DNA of 64,000 nucleotides from Styela clava. Lineage: Eukaryota > Chordata > Ascidiacea > Stolidobranchia > Styelidae. Where the stretch lies: the NCBI RefSeq assembly GCF_964204865.1, contig NC_135263.1, positions 18,087,426-18,151,425 on the forward strand, read 5' to 3'. The notes under the pieces were generated by a model. It was not told where the DNA came from. It ran no database searches and saw only the letters and a program-made list of their open reading frames with translations. The stretch's first letter is position 1. Each line of letters opens with the position of its first letter. Positions 26,958-37,769 of this stretch are shown in pieces. The translations under genes and the position numbers were made by a program.

Positions 26958-28528
26958 ATGAACATGGGGTATCTGACAATTCTAGGATTGTTGGCAACGG
27001 CGGTAGCGCTATCGACTGCGACGTACATTCGTAAGTTTGTTGGTTTAAATCATTTTACTTAAACTTTCTACTGCACGACAAGCCCTATTGCCGTTCTAAT
27101 TTCAAATATTCGTTCAAAAAACAGTTCAGGCTTGATTCATAAAGTCAAGACAATCAGTTACAAAACTAGATTACTAGCAACTAGATTTTCTACTCGCATT
27201 TTTTCTCCTTGCTTTCATACAAACAGTAACATAATGCATACATGCAATAGAGTTGATTTTTTTTCGCCGTGAAGTGTTACCAGGTTAGGCATGTATAAAT
27301 CTTGGTATGAACTGTTCTTGTTTTTTGTTGATACTATTCCTATTTCATTTTCAGGCCCGGTACATTGTAGATACAAGTACTCAAAAGTTGGATTATGTTA
27401 CCGTAGTAAAGGAACTTATTATCAGAAGTACTCTTGCAACATCGGTCAATACCCACGGTATCATGGAAGACAATGCCCGCCGACGATAAGATATCAACGT
27501 GAGTAGTGGTACTGTTCATAAATTTAGTGTCATGTACCAACCGCGGTTTATATTCTGATACAGAGGTTCGAACTCTACAAGGAGCACAATAAATAAACGC
27601 ATCCTGACTTATCATCTCTGTACGGAATAACTCAATGACTTAGCAAATTTAGTTGATCAATTTATTTATTGTGCTCAATTCTATCTACAATATCACAAGC
27701 CAATTTGATAAATACGAGAAATTAAGTTACCCGCATTTTCAAAGAGTCTGATATGGTTGTGATGATTAAAAGTTTCAAATTACATCATGTATGCTTGTAC
27801 TGAACTGAATTACAGATTTCATGCAAAAATTAACAATTGATTAACACTGTTTTCAAACAGGTTGCAAATATAGCAAAAAAGACAAAAGTTACCATGGTGG
27901 ATATGGTGGTGACAGCGTGTATGACTATCTTCCCGGTAAGATGAAGCATTACATATATGAGCGCAAAGATCCTGATGACTACAGGAAAAAGAGAAGAAAA
28001 AATAGAAAAGGAGGATCATCTGGATCATCATCGGATTCAGGTTCCGATCGCAGAAAGGGCGGCAGAAAAGGAAGTGGAAGCGGCAGTGGAAGTGGAAGCG
28101 GGAGCGGGAGCGGAAGCGGAAGTGGTAGCGGAAGTGGAAGTGGAAGCGATTCTGGTTCAGGGTCCGACAGTGATCACGGAAAAGGCTATTCTAGATATCC
28201 TAAAGGATATGGATCCGGATCGGATAGCGATCGTGGTGGATATGCGAAGAATTACTACAAAGGTCGGGGTGGATCCGGATCGGATAGCGATCGTGGTGGC
28301 TATGCGAAGAATTACTACAAAGGTCGGGGTGGATCCGGATCGGATAGCGACCGTGGTGGCTATGCGAAGAATTACTACAAAGGTCGGGGTGGATCCGGAT
28401 CGGATAGCGATCGTGGTGGCTATGCGAAGAATTATCACAAAGGTTACGGTTCTGGGTCGGATAGCGGTGGAGGACGTTATCGCAAAAATTACCATAAAGG
28501 ATATGGATCCGGATCGAACAGTGACTGA
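26958..28528 (+). CDS. Gene A: secreted TSR-like protein with Ser-Asp/Tyr-Lys-Gly repeat tail (3 exons)
   Basis: Exons 26958-27030, 27355-27498 and 27861-28528 join in phase (C|GC, C|GT) to 294 aa. Exon 1 encodes a 24-residue signal peptide (MNMGYLTILGLLATAVALST). Exon 2 is a TSR-like domain (VHCRYKYSKVGLC, later GRQC); the conserved Trp is Tyr here. Exon 3 opens with RCKYSKKD, its Cys completing the domain, then a basic segment (KKRRKNRKGG), a Ser-Gly run, and four near-identical 60-bp units encoding GSDSDRGGYAKNYYKGRG plus a degenerate fifth. Start choice: first ATG after the TATA box, opening a signal peptide. AATAAA at 28632 follows the stop. Gly/Tyr/Lys and Ser/Asp repeats of this kind occur in structural and adhesive proteins; function here is inferred only. 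Confidence 0.88.
28211..28507 (+). repeat. Coding minisatellite, 60-bp unit
   Basis: Units start at 28211, 28271, 28331 and 28391, each opening with GGATCCGGATCGGATAGCGA; a diverged unit follows at 28451. Near-identity at silent sites points to recent expansion. Unit length is a multiple of three, so the frame is kept. Confidence 0.92.
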
Positions 28529-28631
28529 GAAATTGATCAAGAACTCATCAGCAGACATACCCGAACCATATATTTGCTTCTTAGTTTTTAAATACATTGA
28601 GTAATTAGATCTATGATTTTCAGTGAAATTT

Positions 28632-28637
28632 AATAAA
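28632..28637 (+). terminator. Polyadenylation signal of gene A
   Basis: AATAAA lies about 104 bp after the stop codon. Confidence 0.55.
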
Positions 28638-28726
28638 ATTCTCATCCTATTCAAGATTGAGCGTTTTTTTTTTATAGGGCGAAAAGTAAGAAGTGTAGGG
28701 CGTACGCCAATTTCCTAATTTGTTTT

Positions 28727-28846
28727 GGGACCTCCTGAAGTATGCGCACCAAGAAGGCGCACAACCTGAACTCAGTTTCTGTACATTGTACAAGGTCAAG
28801 GTCCAGGTGGTGCGACATCTTGGTGCGTATACTTCAGGAGTACCTT
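28727..28846. mobile_element. MITE-like palindrome downstream of gene A
   Basis: GGACCTCCTGAAGTATGCGC and its inverse GCGTATACTTCAGGAGTACC form about 40-bp arms. They share GAAGTATG and CCAAGA with the element at 6790-7024, so both likely belong to one family. Confidence 0.6.
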
Positions 28847-29193
28847 GTTTTGTGTGTTCGAGACGGCAAGTTTTAGAACTTGGAAAAGAATACAAAAGCC
28901 AATGGGTGGCATTGACTATATTATTTGACAACATTTCTGTTTAGGCAGGGCCCTTCGAAATTGAATTAAATGAATAAAATGAAAATATTTAGGCACCAAC
29001 CTGACTAAAGTTATAAGGAGAATAAGCCTTCAACATATCATAAGCATCAGTTCTTTCTATTAACTTATGCGTCGGAAGAATAATAGTTCAACTATGCCGT
29101 GTCGCCGAGTATGGGGCTTCAAATAAATGTATCGGGTAACTAATCGAAGAACACACTTTTTTAAAACATATCCTCATCTATAATCAATCGTAG

Positions 29194-29372
29194 CTAAACA
29201 AAATAGCACATATGGAATCGATATCATTGCTGCCGTAGTCGGAGTTGGGATTACCATTTTATTATATTTGCTAAAATATGGCTTCCGGCACACATATATA
29301 TATGATCACGAAAGATCAGAAAGTGGGTTAACTAAAAAGAAAACAAAAAATAAGTCAAGAAGAAGAATATAA
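29194..29372 (+). CDS. Orphan terminal exon encoding a transmembrane helix and basic tail
   Basis: After an acceptor (AATCGTAG), two bases plus 58 codons run to TAA. Residues 8-28 (IDIIAAVVGVGITILLYLLKY) form a clear membrane-spanning helix. A tail ending KKKTKNKSRRRI is positively charged, as expected on the cytosolic side. AATAAA follows at 29436. No first exon is visible between 28529 and 29190. The phase (one base needed from upstream) matches the donors of gene A exons 1 and 2, so it could be an alternative last exon of gene A giving a membrane-anchored TSR protein. It could also belong to a gene I failed to see. No start codon is assigned. Confidence 0.5.
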
Positions 29373-29435
29373 ATAACTATTCAAACTCAAATAATTGGAG
29401 TTTATCAGCTGAACACTTAAAATGAAACTGAAACG

Positions 29436-29441
29436 AATAAA
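29436..29441 (+). terminator. Polyadenylation signal after the transmembrane exon
   Basis: AATAAA about 64 bp after the TAA stop, in a suitable position to end a transcript containing 29194-29372. Confidence 0.45.
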
Positions 29442-29449
29442 ATTTTGCT

Positions 29450-30930
29450 TGTCCAAACTAAGTTGTTTAATAGTTTACAAAAACATAGAAAAAAATATTT
29501 AATATTTTCAAATACAAGATTTAAGGTGTTTTTATGTACAATAAATTTTCGTCTTTACAAGGAATACAAAATATTTTTTTAACCGTACATATTTTATTTC
29601 AAAAACTTTACACTTTATAATGTTTTTATTCAAAATCATTCACAAGAGACAATATACCCATTCATTAGTCGTCTATTAAAAGCGCGCTAACTTTTACCAA
29701 TTCGAGTTAGTTGCACTTTGTCTATGAGTATCGTTTACGTGCAATGTCAATTATCCCTTGCCAATCATAAGTTTGTTTAATAGTTGTGTACTAGGTTTCG
29801 GCGTTATGCAACCATGTAATAATAATTATTTTGAACCTATGACTTTGAACTTCTCTTGACAACACCTGGAAGATACACAAATTAACTGTCACCTAAATAG
29901 GAATCTACTCATTGCATTCATTTAAATGAAATCATAGATTATTATTGTAAGATTTATTAAGAAAAATGATTGATTAAAAACAGTAATATTTACCAAATAT
30001 ATTTCAAAATTTTATGTTTATGTACCTATTTTCACGAATTTCGATATAAAGGTTATCGATTGAACAATCTGACACACCTATTTTCGAACATCATCACATT
30101 ATATACAAACAGATATTATATACACATCGTTTATATAACACCGAACCGGATGCTGTGTTTATTTTTGACTTTAAATTACCAAAATATTAAAATTCTCAAT
30201 GACTGGTTAACCGTTACTTATACGTAACACAGTGCTTACAATTTGATGTATAATTTTTATATCTTGATAGACTTATTAGGTTCAATTTGTTTCGTTGTTT
30301 TATATTAACATTACGAAACAATGTCTTATCGCATTATGTCTCATCGAGTACAATTCCAAACTTTTTAACAACGGTTCGATATTTTTTCAACTATATACGA
30401 CAGATAAGTGTAATTTGTTCAAAATTCAAATAACAGCAACACAATCACCTCACACAAAAATTTGAATTGAAAAACGAATCTCACAGAGCCGAAAATATCT
30501 TTGATATAAAAGGGACATCCTCTCAGCGATAAGCTTTGATCAATGAAAATTTCAAAGCAATTGGTCCAGTATTTGAAGAGAAAAGCGCTTTATCACAATA
30601 ACAACATAATAACAAAACGACCCATAGGTCACCTTCGTTTCTAATAATAAAACGGTTCATAGATACATTTTGTGTCCAAAATAAGAATAACGAGCAATTG
30701 CAGATCGGGCAATACACTAAAGATTTGTATATATTAGGTTAACTATAATTATATGAGCTCGTCCAAATTTTGCAGTCAACACTTTTGTGCAGTTCATGAT
30801 TATATTTACCAAATAAGTCTTCTTGATAGAATCTTGAAACTCTGAGATAATTATTTTGATAGTTCGTGCAAGCGTCTTAATTGCGTTTAATTCTTGTATA
30901 ATATAAACAAATGGATATATAGCACAGTGA
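29450..30930. other. AT-rich intergenic stretch
   Basis: No gene is seen. One dispersed-repeat copy lies at about 30541-30640. Confidence 0.5.
30541..30640. repeat. Dispersed repeat copy (family also at 13050 and 35866)
   Basis: AATTTCAAAGCAATTGGTCC and AGTATTTGAAGAGAAAAGCG are nearly identical to 35866-35905. The right half is diverged. Confidence 0.6.
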
Positions 30931-30938
30931 AGGTAAAC

Positions 30939-31332
30939 ATCACAGTAAAAAAACGCAACGATACCGCAAAATTCCAGCTAATACGAATTTAATTTGTTTA
31001 CTACTCTAGACAAAGTAGAAGTCATTTAAATATTGAAAGTAATTGGAAAGAATGTCATAGAAAGCGTACAAACATATTATAATACAATGTTCCCAATAAT
31101 TGAAAAAACAGTAAAATCTTGGTCGTTATTAGATTTAGCAATTTTAAAGTTTTTATTTTAATTATTGGGTACATTGTGATATTACATGTGTGCTTGCTCT
31201 ATATAACATCCCTTCTATTTACTTCAATATTCAAGTGAATTTGATTATTCATATTTACTGTGCCTAGAGTAGTAAACGAATTAAATTCGTTTTAGCTGTT
31301 CCTATGCTTATTTTGCGGTATATTACTGTGAT
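30939..31332. mobile_element. MITE or DNA transposon with about 65-bp inverted repeats
   Basis: The left arm begins ATCACAGTAA and includes ACGAATTTAATTTGTTTACT. The right arm is its inverse (AGTAAACGAATTAAATTCGT, ending TTACTGTGAT). The core (about 31015-31255) has no open frame. Confidence 0.65.
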
Positions 31333-31689
31333 CGTCGTAGCTCCACTTTATATCTGATAATTTGAAGGACCAAGGACCGTACAAAATATGAGATAGCTCA
31401 CCGCAAACAATATCTGGGAATTAAATAATGATCGTTTAGGTACTACTTGATGTTACTTGTATTACAGCAGGTCCTTATACAAAACCACAGATTTTTTTCT
31501 ATCAAAATGAAAAGAAGAGTAGTCAATTGCGCCAGTCGCTGCCGCCTCTCACTTGTTACATAAAGAATAGAATGGGCCATAAAAATGTATCGAAAAAAGA
31601 AAGATCTGTCTTGTTTGTTCTTGTATGACGGGGAGACATTTTTAACAAAAAAAGATTGTATGCAAAGAAATTGATACCAAGGTTAATGA

Positions 31690-31695
31690 TATAAG
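31690..31695 (+). promoter_or_regulatory. Probable TATA box of gene B
   Basis: TATAAG lies 65 bp before the start codon at 31755, close to the spacing in genes A and C. Confidence 0.45.
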
Positions 31696-31754
31696 CTGAA
31701 TTTTCAAGCAAAAAAACAGTTTTATGCAGAATTGCTCTAATGCAGATCTGCACA

Positions 31755-34047
31755 ATGAAGAAGCATTATCTGTTACTTGTGCTGTGTTTGGTTTCATTAG
31801 GCTTTGCGGTAACTGCAGAGACAATAGGTAATGTATCAACTTTTTTTTTTGCTAAATCAGTACAAAATAGTTACTAATTTATTATTAAAAATAAAGTTAG
31901 GTCCAATAAAAAAAAAGGATTATACAAATATGAATACTGCTGCATTTGTATTTTCAAAAAATACCCTTATTGCAAGTTCAATACGTACGTGAATTTATCA
32001 CGAATAAAGAGAGCATTTTGTTGCAATTTGCTAAGTTAAGTTTAATATTATGCGGAAGTATCAACTATAACAAATCTTACATGGTAAAGAAAGATACTGA
32101 ATCATTTCAAAAGTTGTTTTTTTTAAATATGCTTTTAATGCACAATAGTGAAATTGAAATAAAATGTTGAACTAGGTAAAATGTTTTATGAACGTTTGAT
32201 TTATGTATAAACGTTTGCAAACTTTTGAAATAAAGCAGTAATAAAGAGGTAATTGAATAGCAATTTTTTTTTTCTGTTTAGAGGATGATGTGATGGATGA
32301 GGAACTTGAAGGTAATAATTACTGTACTACAATTTCATCAGCATGCTATCCTCGAGAATATTTTTGAAGATTCCAATTCTAATTTTAATATAAATATAGC
32401 ATATTTTTTGTATAGATTCAGAAGAGCCCATTGATTGTGTTTATTCTGAATGGCAGCCGGTTGGAAATTGTGAAGTTTTCGGTACCGTGAAATTCCGAAA
32501 ATATGTACGTACGGTCGTCTTTTCACCAACAGGAGGCAAATGCCACGGAAAACTGACATCTTTCAGAAGTATGATATTTTTCTTATGTCACATAAAATGT
32601 TGTTAGTCGATTTTGATTGATTTCAAAACTTCAGATAATATAAACAGACAAATTAACAAGGAGCAACAAAAAACATCCCCACTGTTACTAAACAGTACAA
32701 ATGGTAGTTAACATAGTATTGGAATTTTTTTTTTATTATATAAGATTTCAGACTTCACCTTGTTTTCGCGTTTTACTATTTTTTAACAGCTTCATTTATT
32801 GTTACAGTTTGCAAATATCAGAAAGAAGGTGACGACGACAATAACAACAAAGAAGATAGAAAAGACGAACATGAACATCGTAAATCAAACTGGTGAGAAG
32901 TTCACCTAATATTGATTCAATAATTGGCAATGATTTCAAATGCATAACACAATTATAAACCAAACGCACAGTTGGAGAAATATTTTCGATGAAGTTAGAT
33001 GATATACCTAGATCAGATTAGATTTTTTTCTAAACGATCTTTGATCTATTTAGCGTAAAATTTGATTTTAAATTAATCAATACTTTTATTCCCTACTAAA
33101 CCAATGCTATTTAAATAGTATATTCATCCATTTTATTTTGGAGTAGTTTCAAATTGTTTTCAAATTTATGCGTCCTCCTCGAAATGCGATCTAGAATTGT
33201 ATTCTTCAAGACAGTCACACACTTTCATCATGATGAAGTCTTACTTACTGTATATTGGAATATTATTAAAAAGAAATTATTTATTTAATTTTGTATAGAT
33301 CAGCTATTTAGAGCTCTGAGTATAGCCACGTTTTTAAACTTAACCCCGATCTGATATGAATATTTATTTCTATCTTTATATGTTGGTTCCAAATGAATTC
33401 CAAATGCCCAGGCCCAAGAGAACACTAACACCAGTCCAATTTTTAACTCTGATATGTGTGATAAAACAATGGCCGATGTCAATGGTCCAATTCTTATTTC
33501 AAAAGGCACAATCTAGAATGAAGTAATATATTTTGAACAAAACAGGTACGACATTCCTGTGAGGACCTTGGAACAAATGGAGAGTCCAGTTAAATGGGTT
33601 CACACGGCGCACAAAAGGTACAAACGCTGGGAAAATATGGGATCTGGAACATCCGGAAGCAGCAGCGGAAAATCAAGTAGTGGAAAGTCTAGCAAGTCAA
33701 GCAAATCAAGCAAATCAAGTAAATCAAGTAAATCGAGCAAATCGAGTAAGTCGAGCAAATCGAGCAAATCAAGCAAGTCCAGTAAATCTAGCAGCAATTC
33801 AAGCTCATCCAGTAATTCTAGCTCAGATTCCGGAAGCAGTTCTGATGGTGGAAGCTACTTACGCTGCATACCAAAAATTGGAGGCAAGGTATTTTGTTAC
33901 CGCGTGAAAGGAGGACACAAACATGGAGGACACAGGAGAATTAAAGGTGGATACCGTGCAAAAAGCTACCATAGTAGTTCCGACTCAGGACATGGAGGAA
34001 AAAGGGGAGGATACCAGGAAAAAGGCTATCATCATGGTTCCGACTGA
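31755..34047 (+). CDS. Gene B: secreted TSR-like protein with poly(Ser-Ser-Lys) tail (5 exons)
   Basis: Exons 31755-31827, 32282-32311, 32416-32568, 32808-32892 and 33546-34047 join in phase (843 nt, 280 aa). Exon 1 is a signal peptide (MKKHYLLLVLCLVSLGFAVTA). Exon 2 adds ten mostly acidic residues. Exon 3 is the TSR-like domain (IDCVYSEWQPVGNC, then PTGGKC). Exon 4 opens with ICKYQKEGDDD, whose Cys completes the domain, then an Asp/Asn/Lys/Glu/His-rich stretch. Exon 5 has eleven SSK tripeptides, a Ser/Asn/Asp stretch, a two-Cys segment (LRCIPKIGGKVFCYR) and a His/Gly/Lys/Tyr-rich end. An in-frame upstream ATG at 31740 would add five residues before the signal core; 31755 fits the exon length of A and D (24 codons plus one base). 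AATAAA at 34141. Confidence 0.88.
33688..33786 (+). repeat. Coding tandem repeat, 9-bp Ser-Ser-Lys unit
   Basis: Eleven consecutive SSK codon triplets. Codons vary (TCA/TCG/TCT/TCC, AGC/AGT, AAA/AAG) while the amino acids do not, which suggests selection on the peptide. Confidence 0.88.
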
Positions 34048-34140
34048 ATGTTTGAAAATCAACTAAAAACATAACTAATAGAAGCGCTAATTGAATTGTT
34101 GAAAATCAAATGTAATATGCTTAGAATCATATACCAGAAC

Positions 34141-34146
34141 AATAAA
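34141..34146 (+). terminator. Polyadenylation signal of gene B
   Basis: AATAAA about 94 bp after the stop codon. Confidence 0.6.
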
Positions 34147-34436
34147 CTAGTTTTTTTTTTGGTTAATTGCATTTTCAAAATAAAATTTGGATTATACGAA
34201 AATAAACTGCAATTGTATTAGTGGATGGAGATGGAAAATAGCCTAATAAAATTTTCGAGATTGCTACGGTATGTCTTTATTCGCTATACAAAACCCTATA
34301 AAATAGGCATATAAGGTCAGAAATATGATCGGTAATGTATTCTTATTCGAAGGCTGTTTTCAAATCCTAAAAAAAGTCAATAGCAAAACGAACAGGCATC
34401 TTTAAAGCCGATGCAACCCAAATTATCTGCCAGCAT

Positions 34437-34776
34437 TTTCTCTAATAGGATAAGATTTACATATTTATCCCGGGGGAGAGGAAAGCCGATAAGACGGCTT
34501 ATCCATATGGCGAACCAAGGCCTTTCGTCCGGTTACCATTCCAAGTCGGGTGTGGAATTAGTTATATTGTTTGTTTTCGGAAGCATGGACTTGGTGGTGG
34601 AGGAAGCCGTAACCGATCAGCGGTACGTGAACCACCAAACGACGGCGAGGAGTCCAGCAATCCTCTCGCACATACCCATCCCTGCATGGGATTCGAACCT
34701 GCGAACCCACGCAGAGTAATCAGAGGTGCGGTGGCGAGCGTATTCCTAACGCTTAGCCCGTTGAGCCACACCGTGC
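34437..34776 (-). mobile_element. tRNA-derived SINE
   Basis: On the minus strand the head starts GCACGGTG and has a pol III A box, TGGCTCAACGG (34768-34758), and B box, GGTTCGAATCC (34699-34689). A longer unrelated body follows, running to about 34437. Box A and B matches are near-perfect, but the spacing and long body exclude a functional tRNA gene. Confidence 0.75.
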
Positions 34777-34799
34777 AGCGTTTATAGTTTTAATCAATA

Positions 34800-35860
34800 G
34801 CTTTAGTTGACATGACAAAATAAAATTTCAGTGACAATATACCCAGTACAAAATATACTTGAGAGTTGTGGTATGAATATGTTTCACAACAACACGGTCT
34901 TAGCAACAGGAAGTACTATAACAGGTAGTACTATACATTAACTGAAAAAGTATGCCTAAAAAAATACGTACTACAGTTTCCACTTTTTTACCACCTGTCC
35001 CACTTGCAACACTAGACCCACACCTATCCTTTGATTTTCTTGCTTTTATCATTTGCCCATTTGTTTAAACTTGTCCTACTTGCACCAACATGTACACTTT
35101 GTCCAGTAGACAAATTATCTGATGATTGAGGTTTACTCAAACAATTCATCTGATGAATGAGAAGTAATTGGATAAAACATAAAACTAATAAAATATCCTT
35201 ATCTGAATGGAAATTGGCAAGTTGGTGCTGTTGTGTCGGGCGTCGAAATTCATTCCCGCGACGCAGTGTGACGTCGTTTCGGAAGTGACAAAAAATGATC
35301 TATGTGAGGTTGACGTAACTTTTGACGCAGCGTGAAATCTCAATATTTTACGGAATTTTCAACTCGGAATTTAAAGTTTTAGTTAAATCTTGTACGACAT
35401 CTTGCGATCACTCTGATGAATTATATAAATTGTTATCGCCCTCTACCGAATGATGGTATTTTGACGATGACAGCCTCAGTAGAAGCGCTGTTGAATAGCG
35501 GGTAGTCATTTTTTCGCATAAATTCCGTTTTTTTAATAAAAAAATCATGCAGAATTTAAGAAGTTGAGAAGTACAAGTAACAGCGCTAGCCATTAAAATA
35601 AAAACTGGCGAAATACTACGCTTTTTAGCCGAGATATGACCGTTTGAAATTTTTGTCCGAAGTTTGGCACCATCCGAGGTTGTCCGAAGGCAATTTTACG
35701 GTACGGGTACTAGAACTGAAATCTTTTATATGTTTCCTGTTTATAATACAACAATGGTCTAGTTACAGAAGTGTAACCTGTAAAAAAAAAAAACTAATTT
35801 CAAACCGTTACCGTACCCCCAACAGCCCTCACTTTACCAGTTCAATCTTCAACCACTTCA
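34800..35860. other. Intergenic, repeat-like
   Basis: No gene. 35220-35860 is more GC-rich (CGTCG motifs) and looks like mobile-element remnants of unclear class. Confidence 0.4.
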
Positions 35861-35865
35861 AATTT

Positions 35866-35993
35866 CAAAGCAATTGGTCCGGTATTCGAAGAGAAAAGCG
35901 ATTTTATCATGACGAAGGAGAAAACTAACAAGAACAACAACATAATATTGAAACGATCGTTATGTCCACTAAACGTGTCCAATAATTCCTAAC
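35866..35993. repeat. Dispersed repeat copy (family also at 13050 and 30541)
   Basis: Shares AATTTCAAAGCAATTGGTCC, GAAGAGAAAAGCG and CGTGTCCAATAATTCC with the other copies. Confidence 0.65.
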
Positions 35994-35999
35994 TTCAAT

Positions 36000-36897
36000 G
36001 CATAAAAAGGTGGATAAAATTAAGCAATAATTCCTGTCAGCTGGATTGTCTTTTCCGCGGAATAATAATTCTGATATCGGAGTCCTCATTTTGACAAGTT
36101 TCGAAAGTTATTTTGAGATTCATCTCTTGGCGTTCACGGTGCCCCGACGACACTTGCACGCGAGTGTACATAATTATTTGACATTGGTGTTTGTAACAGG
36201 CCACATTTTTATAGACGTATATTAGATTTTTATGTATAGATTGAATTACGGGAGACCGTTTTCTTTATAACGAACAAAACTTATTTATTTACATTACATT
36301 GATAAAGTCGAAACTCTAATCGAGAAATTTTCTTACATTGAACAATTATTACAAATAGCACTCAATAGTATGAATAAAAATCGTCTGGCCGAACCTGACA
36401 CATAGCACCACGCAAATTGCTTGAATGCCTCATGCCTTCATGTCGCCCCTTTTATTATATTTTTAAACTTGAAATCTTGGTCAATGGTAGTCCTATTTTC
36501 TGTCTTAAATTACTTTCTATCTGTGTGAATCCCACTCCAAAGTTGCATGTGTTACTGATTGAAACCATTTTAAGTTATCCCGCGCCTCTAATGACAAAAA
36601 ATATATTAGTTTTACGTTGTGGAGGCCAATTTTCTTGAGTATTTGTTGGCAAAATCATTATTTTAATGCAATGCAAAAAGTGTCAAACACTTTGGACATG
36701 GATGCAATAGCACAAGAAACAGAGTTAAATCTTTTTATGACTCCGGCTGTTGGCACCAACAGGTGGCATCGAGCCTCTTCACGATTGGGATCGCCATCAC
36801 AATTTCATCAAAAAACACTGAAATAGGCATCAAACACTTCACCTATAGATGGAGTGGCAAATATGTCACGTGGTTTGGCATAAATGGCAATTTTGTC
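36000..36897. other. Intergenic, no gene recognised
   Basis: Short chance frames only. 36417-36830 has two open frames of about 70 codons without domain motifs. Confidence 0.4.
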
Positions 36898-36905
36898 CTC
36901 TTCAG

Positions 36906-37753
36906 CAGGGTCGTCCAACTACTATATTTCGAGTGATGTAGTACACAAAGATGTGATACAAACGATTTGTTTATTTTCCTGAAATGAGCCCTGCCAGCCC
37001 TTTCAAACGAGCCATTAGTGACATTTTGAATCGAAACCAACTAGGAGCAGATATCGATAAATAAAGGTGCCATAATGGCTTACACACTTGGTCTTTTACT
37101 ACTCTATATGACCTTATCGCAAAACAATCGAAGCCATTCTCAGATTGAAAATTTGTTAATAAATGTATATTATGTATTGTTCGGGTTGCAAATGTTTTAC
37201 GTCCGGAAATAAAAGAGGTTTTTGCAAAAATAGCCTGTCAAAACAGACCATAACTCGTCATGTCGAAGAGCTTGAGAACTCTTTAGCAGAAACTTTAATT
37301 GGCCGACAAAAGCGGGAAAATTTTCATCGTACTCCTTGGTGCTTGACGAAAGCACTGACAATAAGGTTACTACTCCTCAGTTGGCAATCTTCTTGTGGGA
37401 AGGTAATAAGGATTTTGAAATTACCGCAGAGCTCGCAGCCATTGTCCCTATTAAGACGAGAGTACGACTAGAGGCATTGGTCTGTTGAGAGCTGTGATGA
37501 AAACGACCAAGCGTCTTGGCTTGGCTTTGACGAAACTTTCAAAAATAACTACTGATGGCGCCCCATCAATGGTTGGGAAACAACAGTTTTATTGGTACAA
37601 TAATTGTGGAAGTTTGATGTGCGGGAATTGTTTGTTTTTTTATTAACCTGTAATCAGTGTAGCATGACTAGAACATAATGCCATGTTAAGTGGCCCGCGC
37701 AATCATTAGTAAACTACATGTGGCCCTTCGGCCAAAAAGGTTGGACGTCCCTG
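36906..37753 (+). mobile_element. hAT element with transposase remnant
   Basis: CTCTTCAG at 36898-36905 is repeated exactly at 37754-37761. Termini CAGGGTCGTCCAAC and GTTGGACGTCCCTG are inverted. Inside, plus strand, frames shift but the peptide runs RHVEELENSL, FEITAELAAIVPIKTRV-like and KITTDGAPSMVGK (37542-37580). These match hAT transposases of the GTF2IRD2/ZBED-like group, where TTDGAPSM is conserved. It is internally deleted and dead. Confidence 0.88.
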
Positions 37754-37769
37754 CTCTTCAGCATCTAAT

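Noticed and set aside
27540-27600. GAGGTTCGAACTC resembling a tRNA B box
   Set aside because: No A box at a suitable distance and no cloverleaf; it lies in the second intron of gene A.
27957-28654. Alternative frames over the gene A repeats (215 codons plus strand, 165 codons minus strand)
   Set aside because: By-products of the repeat; the gene A frame joins in phase to signal-peptide and TSR exons.
34562-34771. 69-codon minus-strand frame
   Set aside because: Falls within the tRNA-derived SINE.
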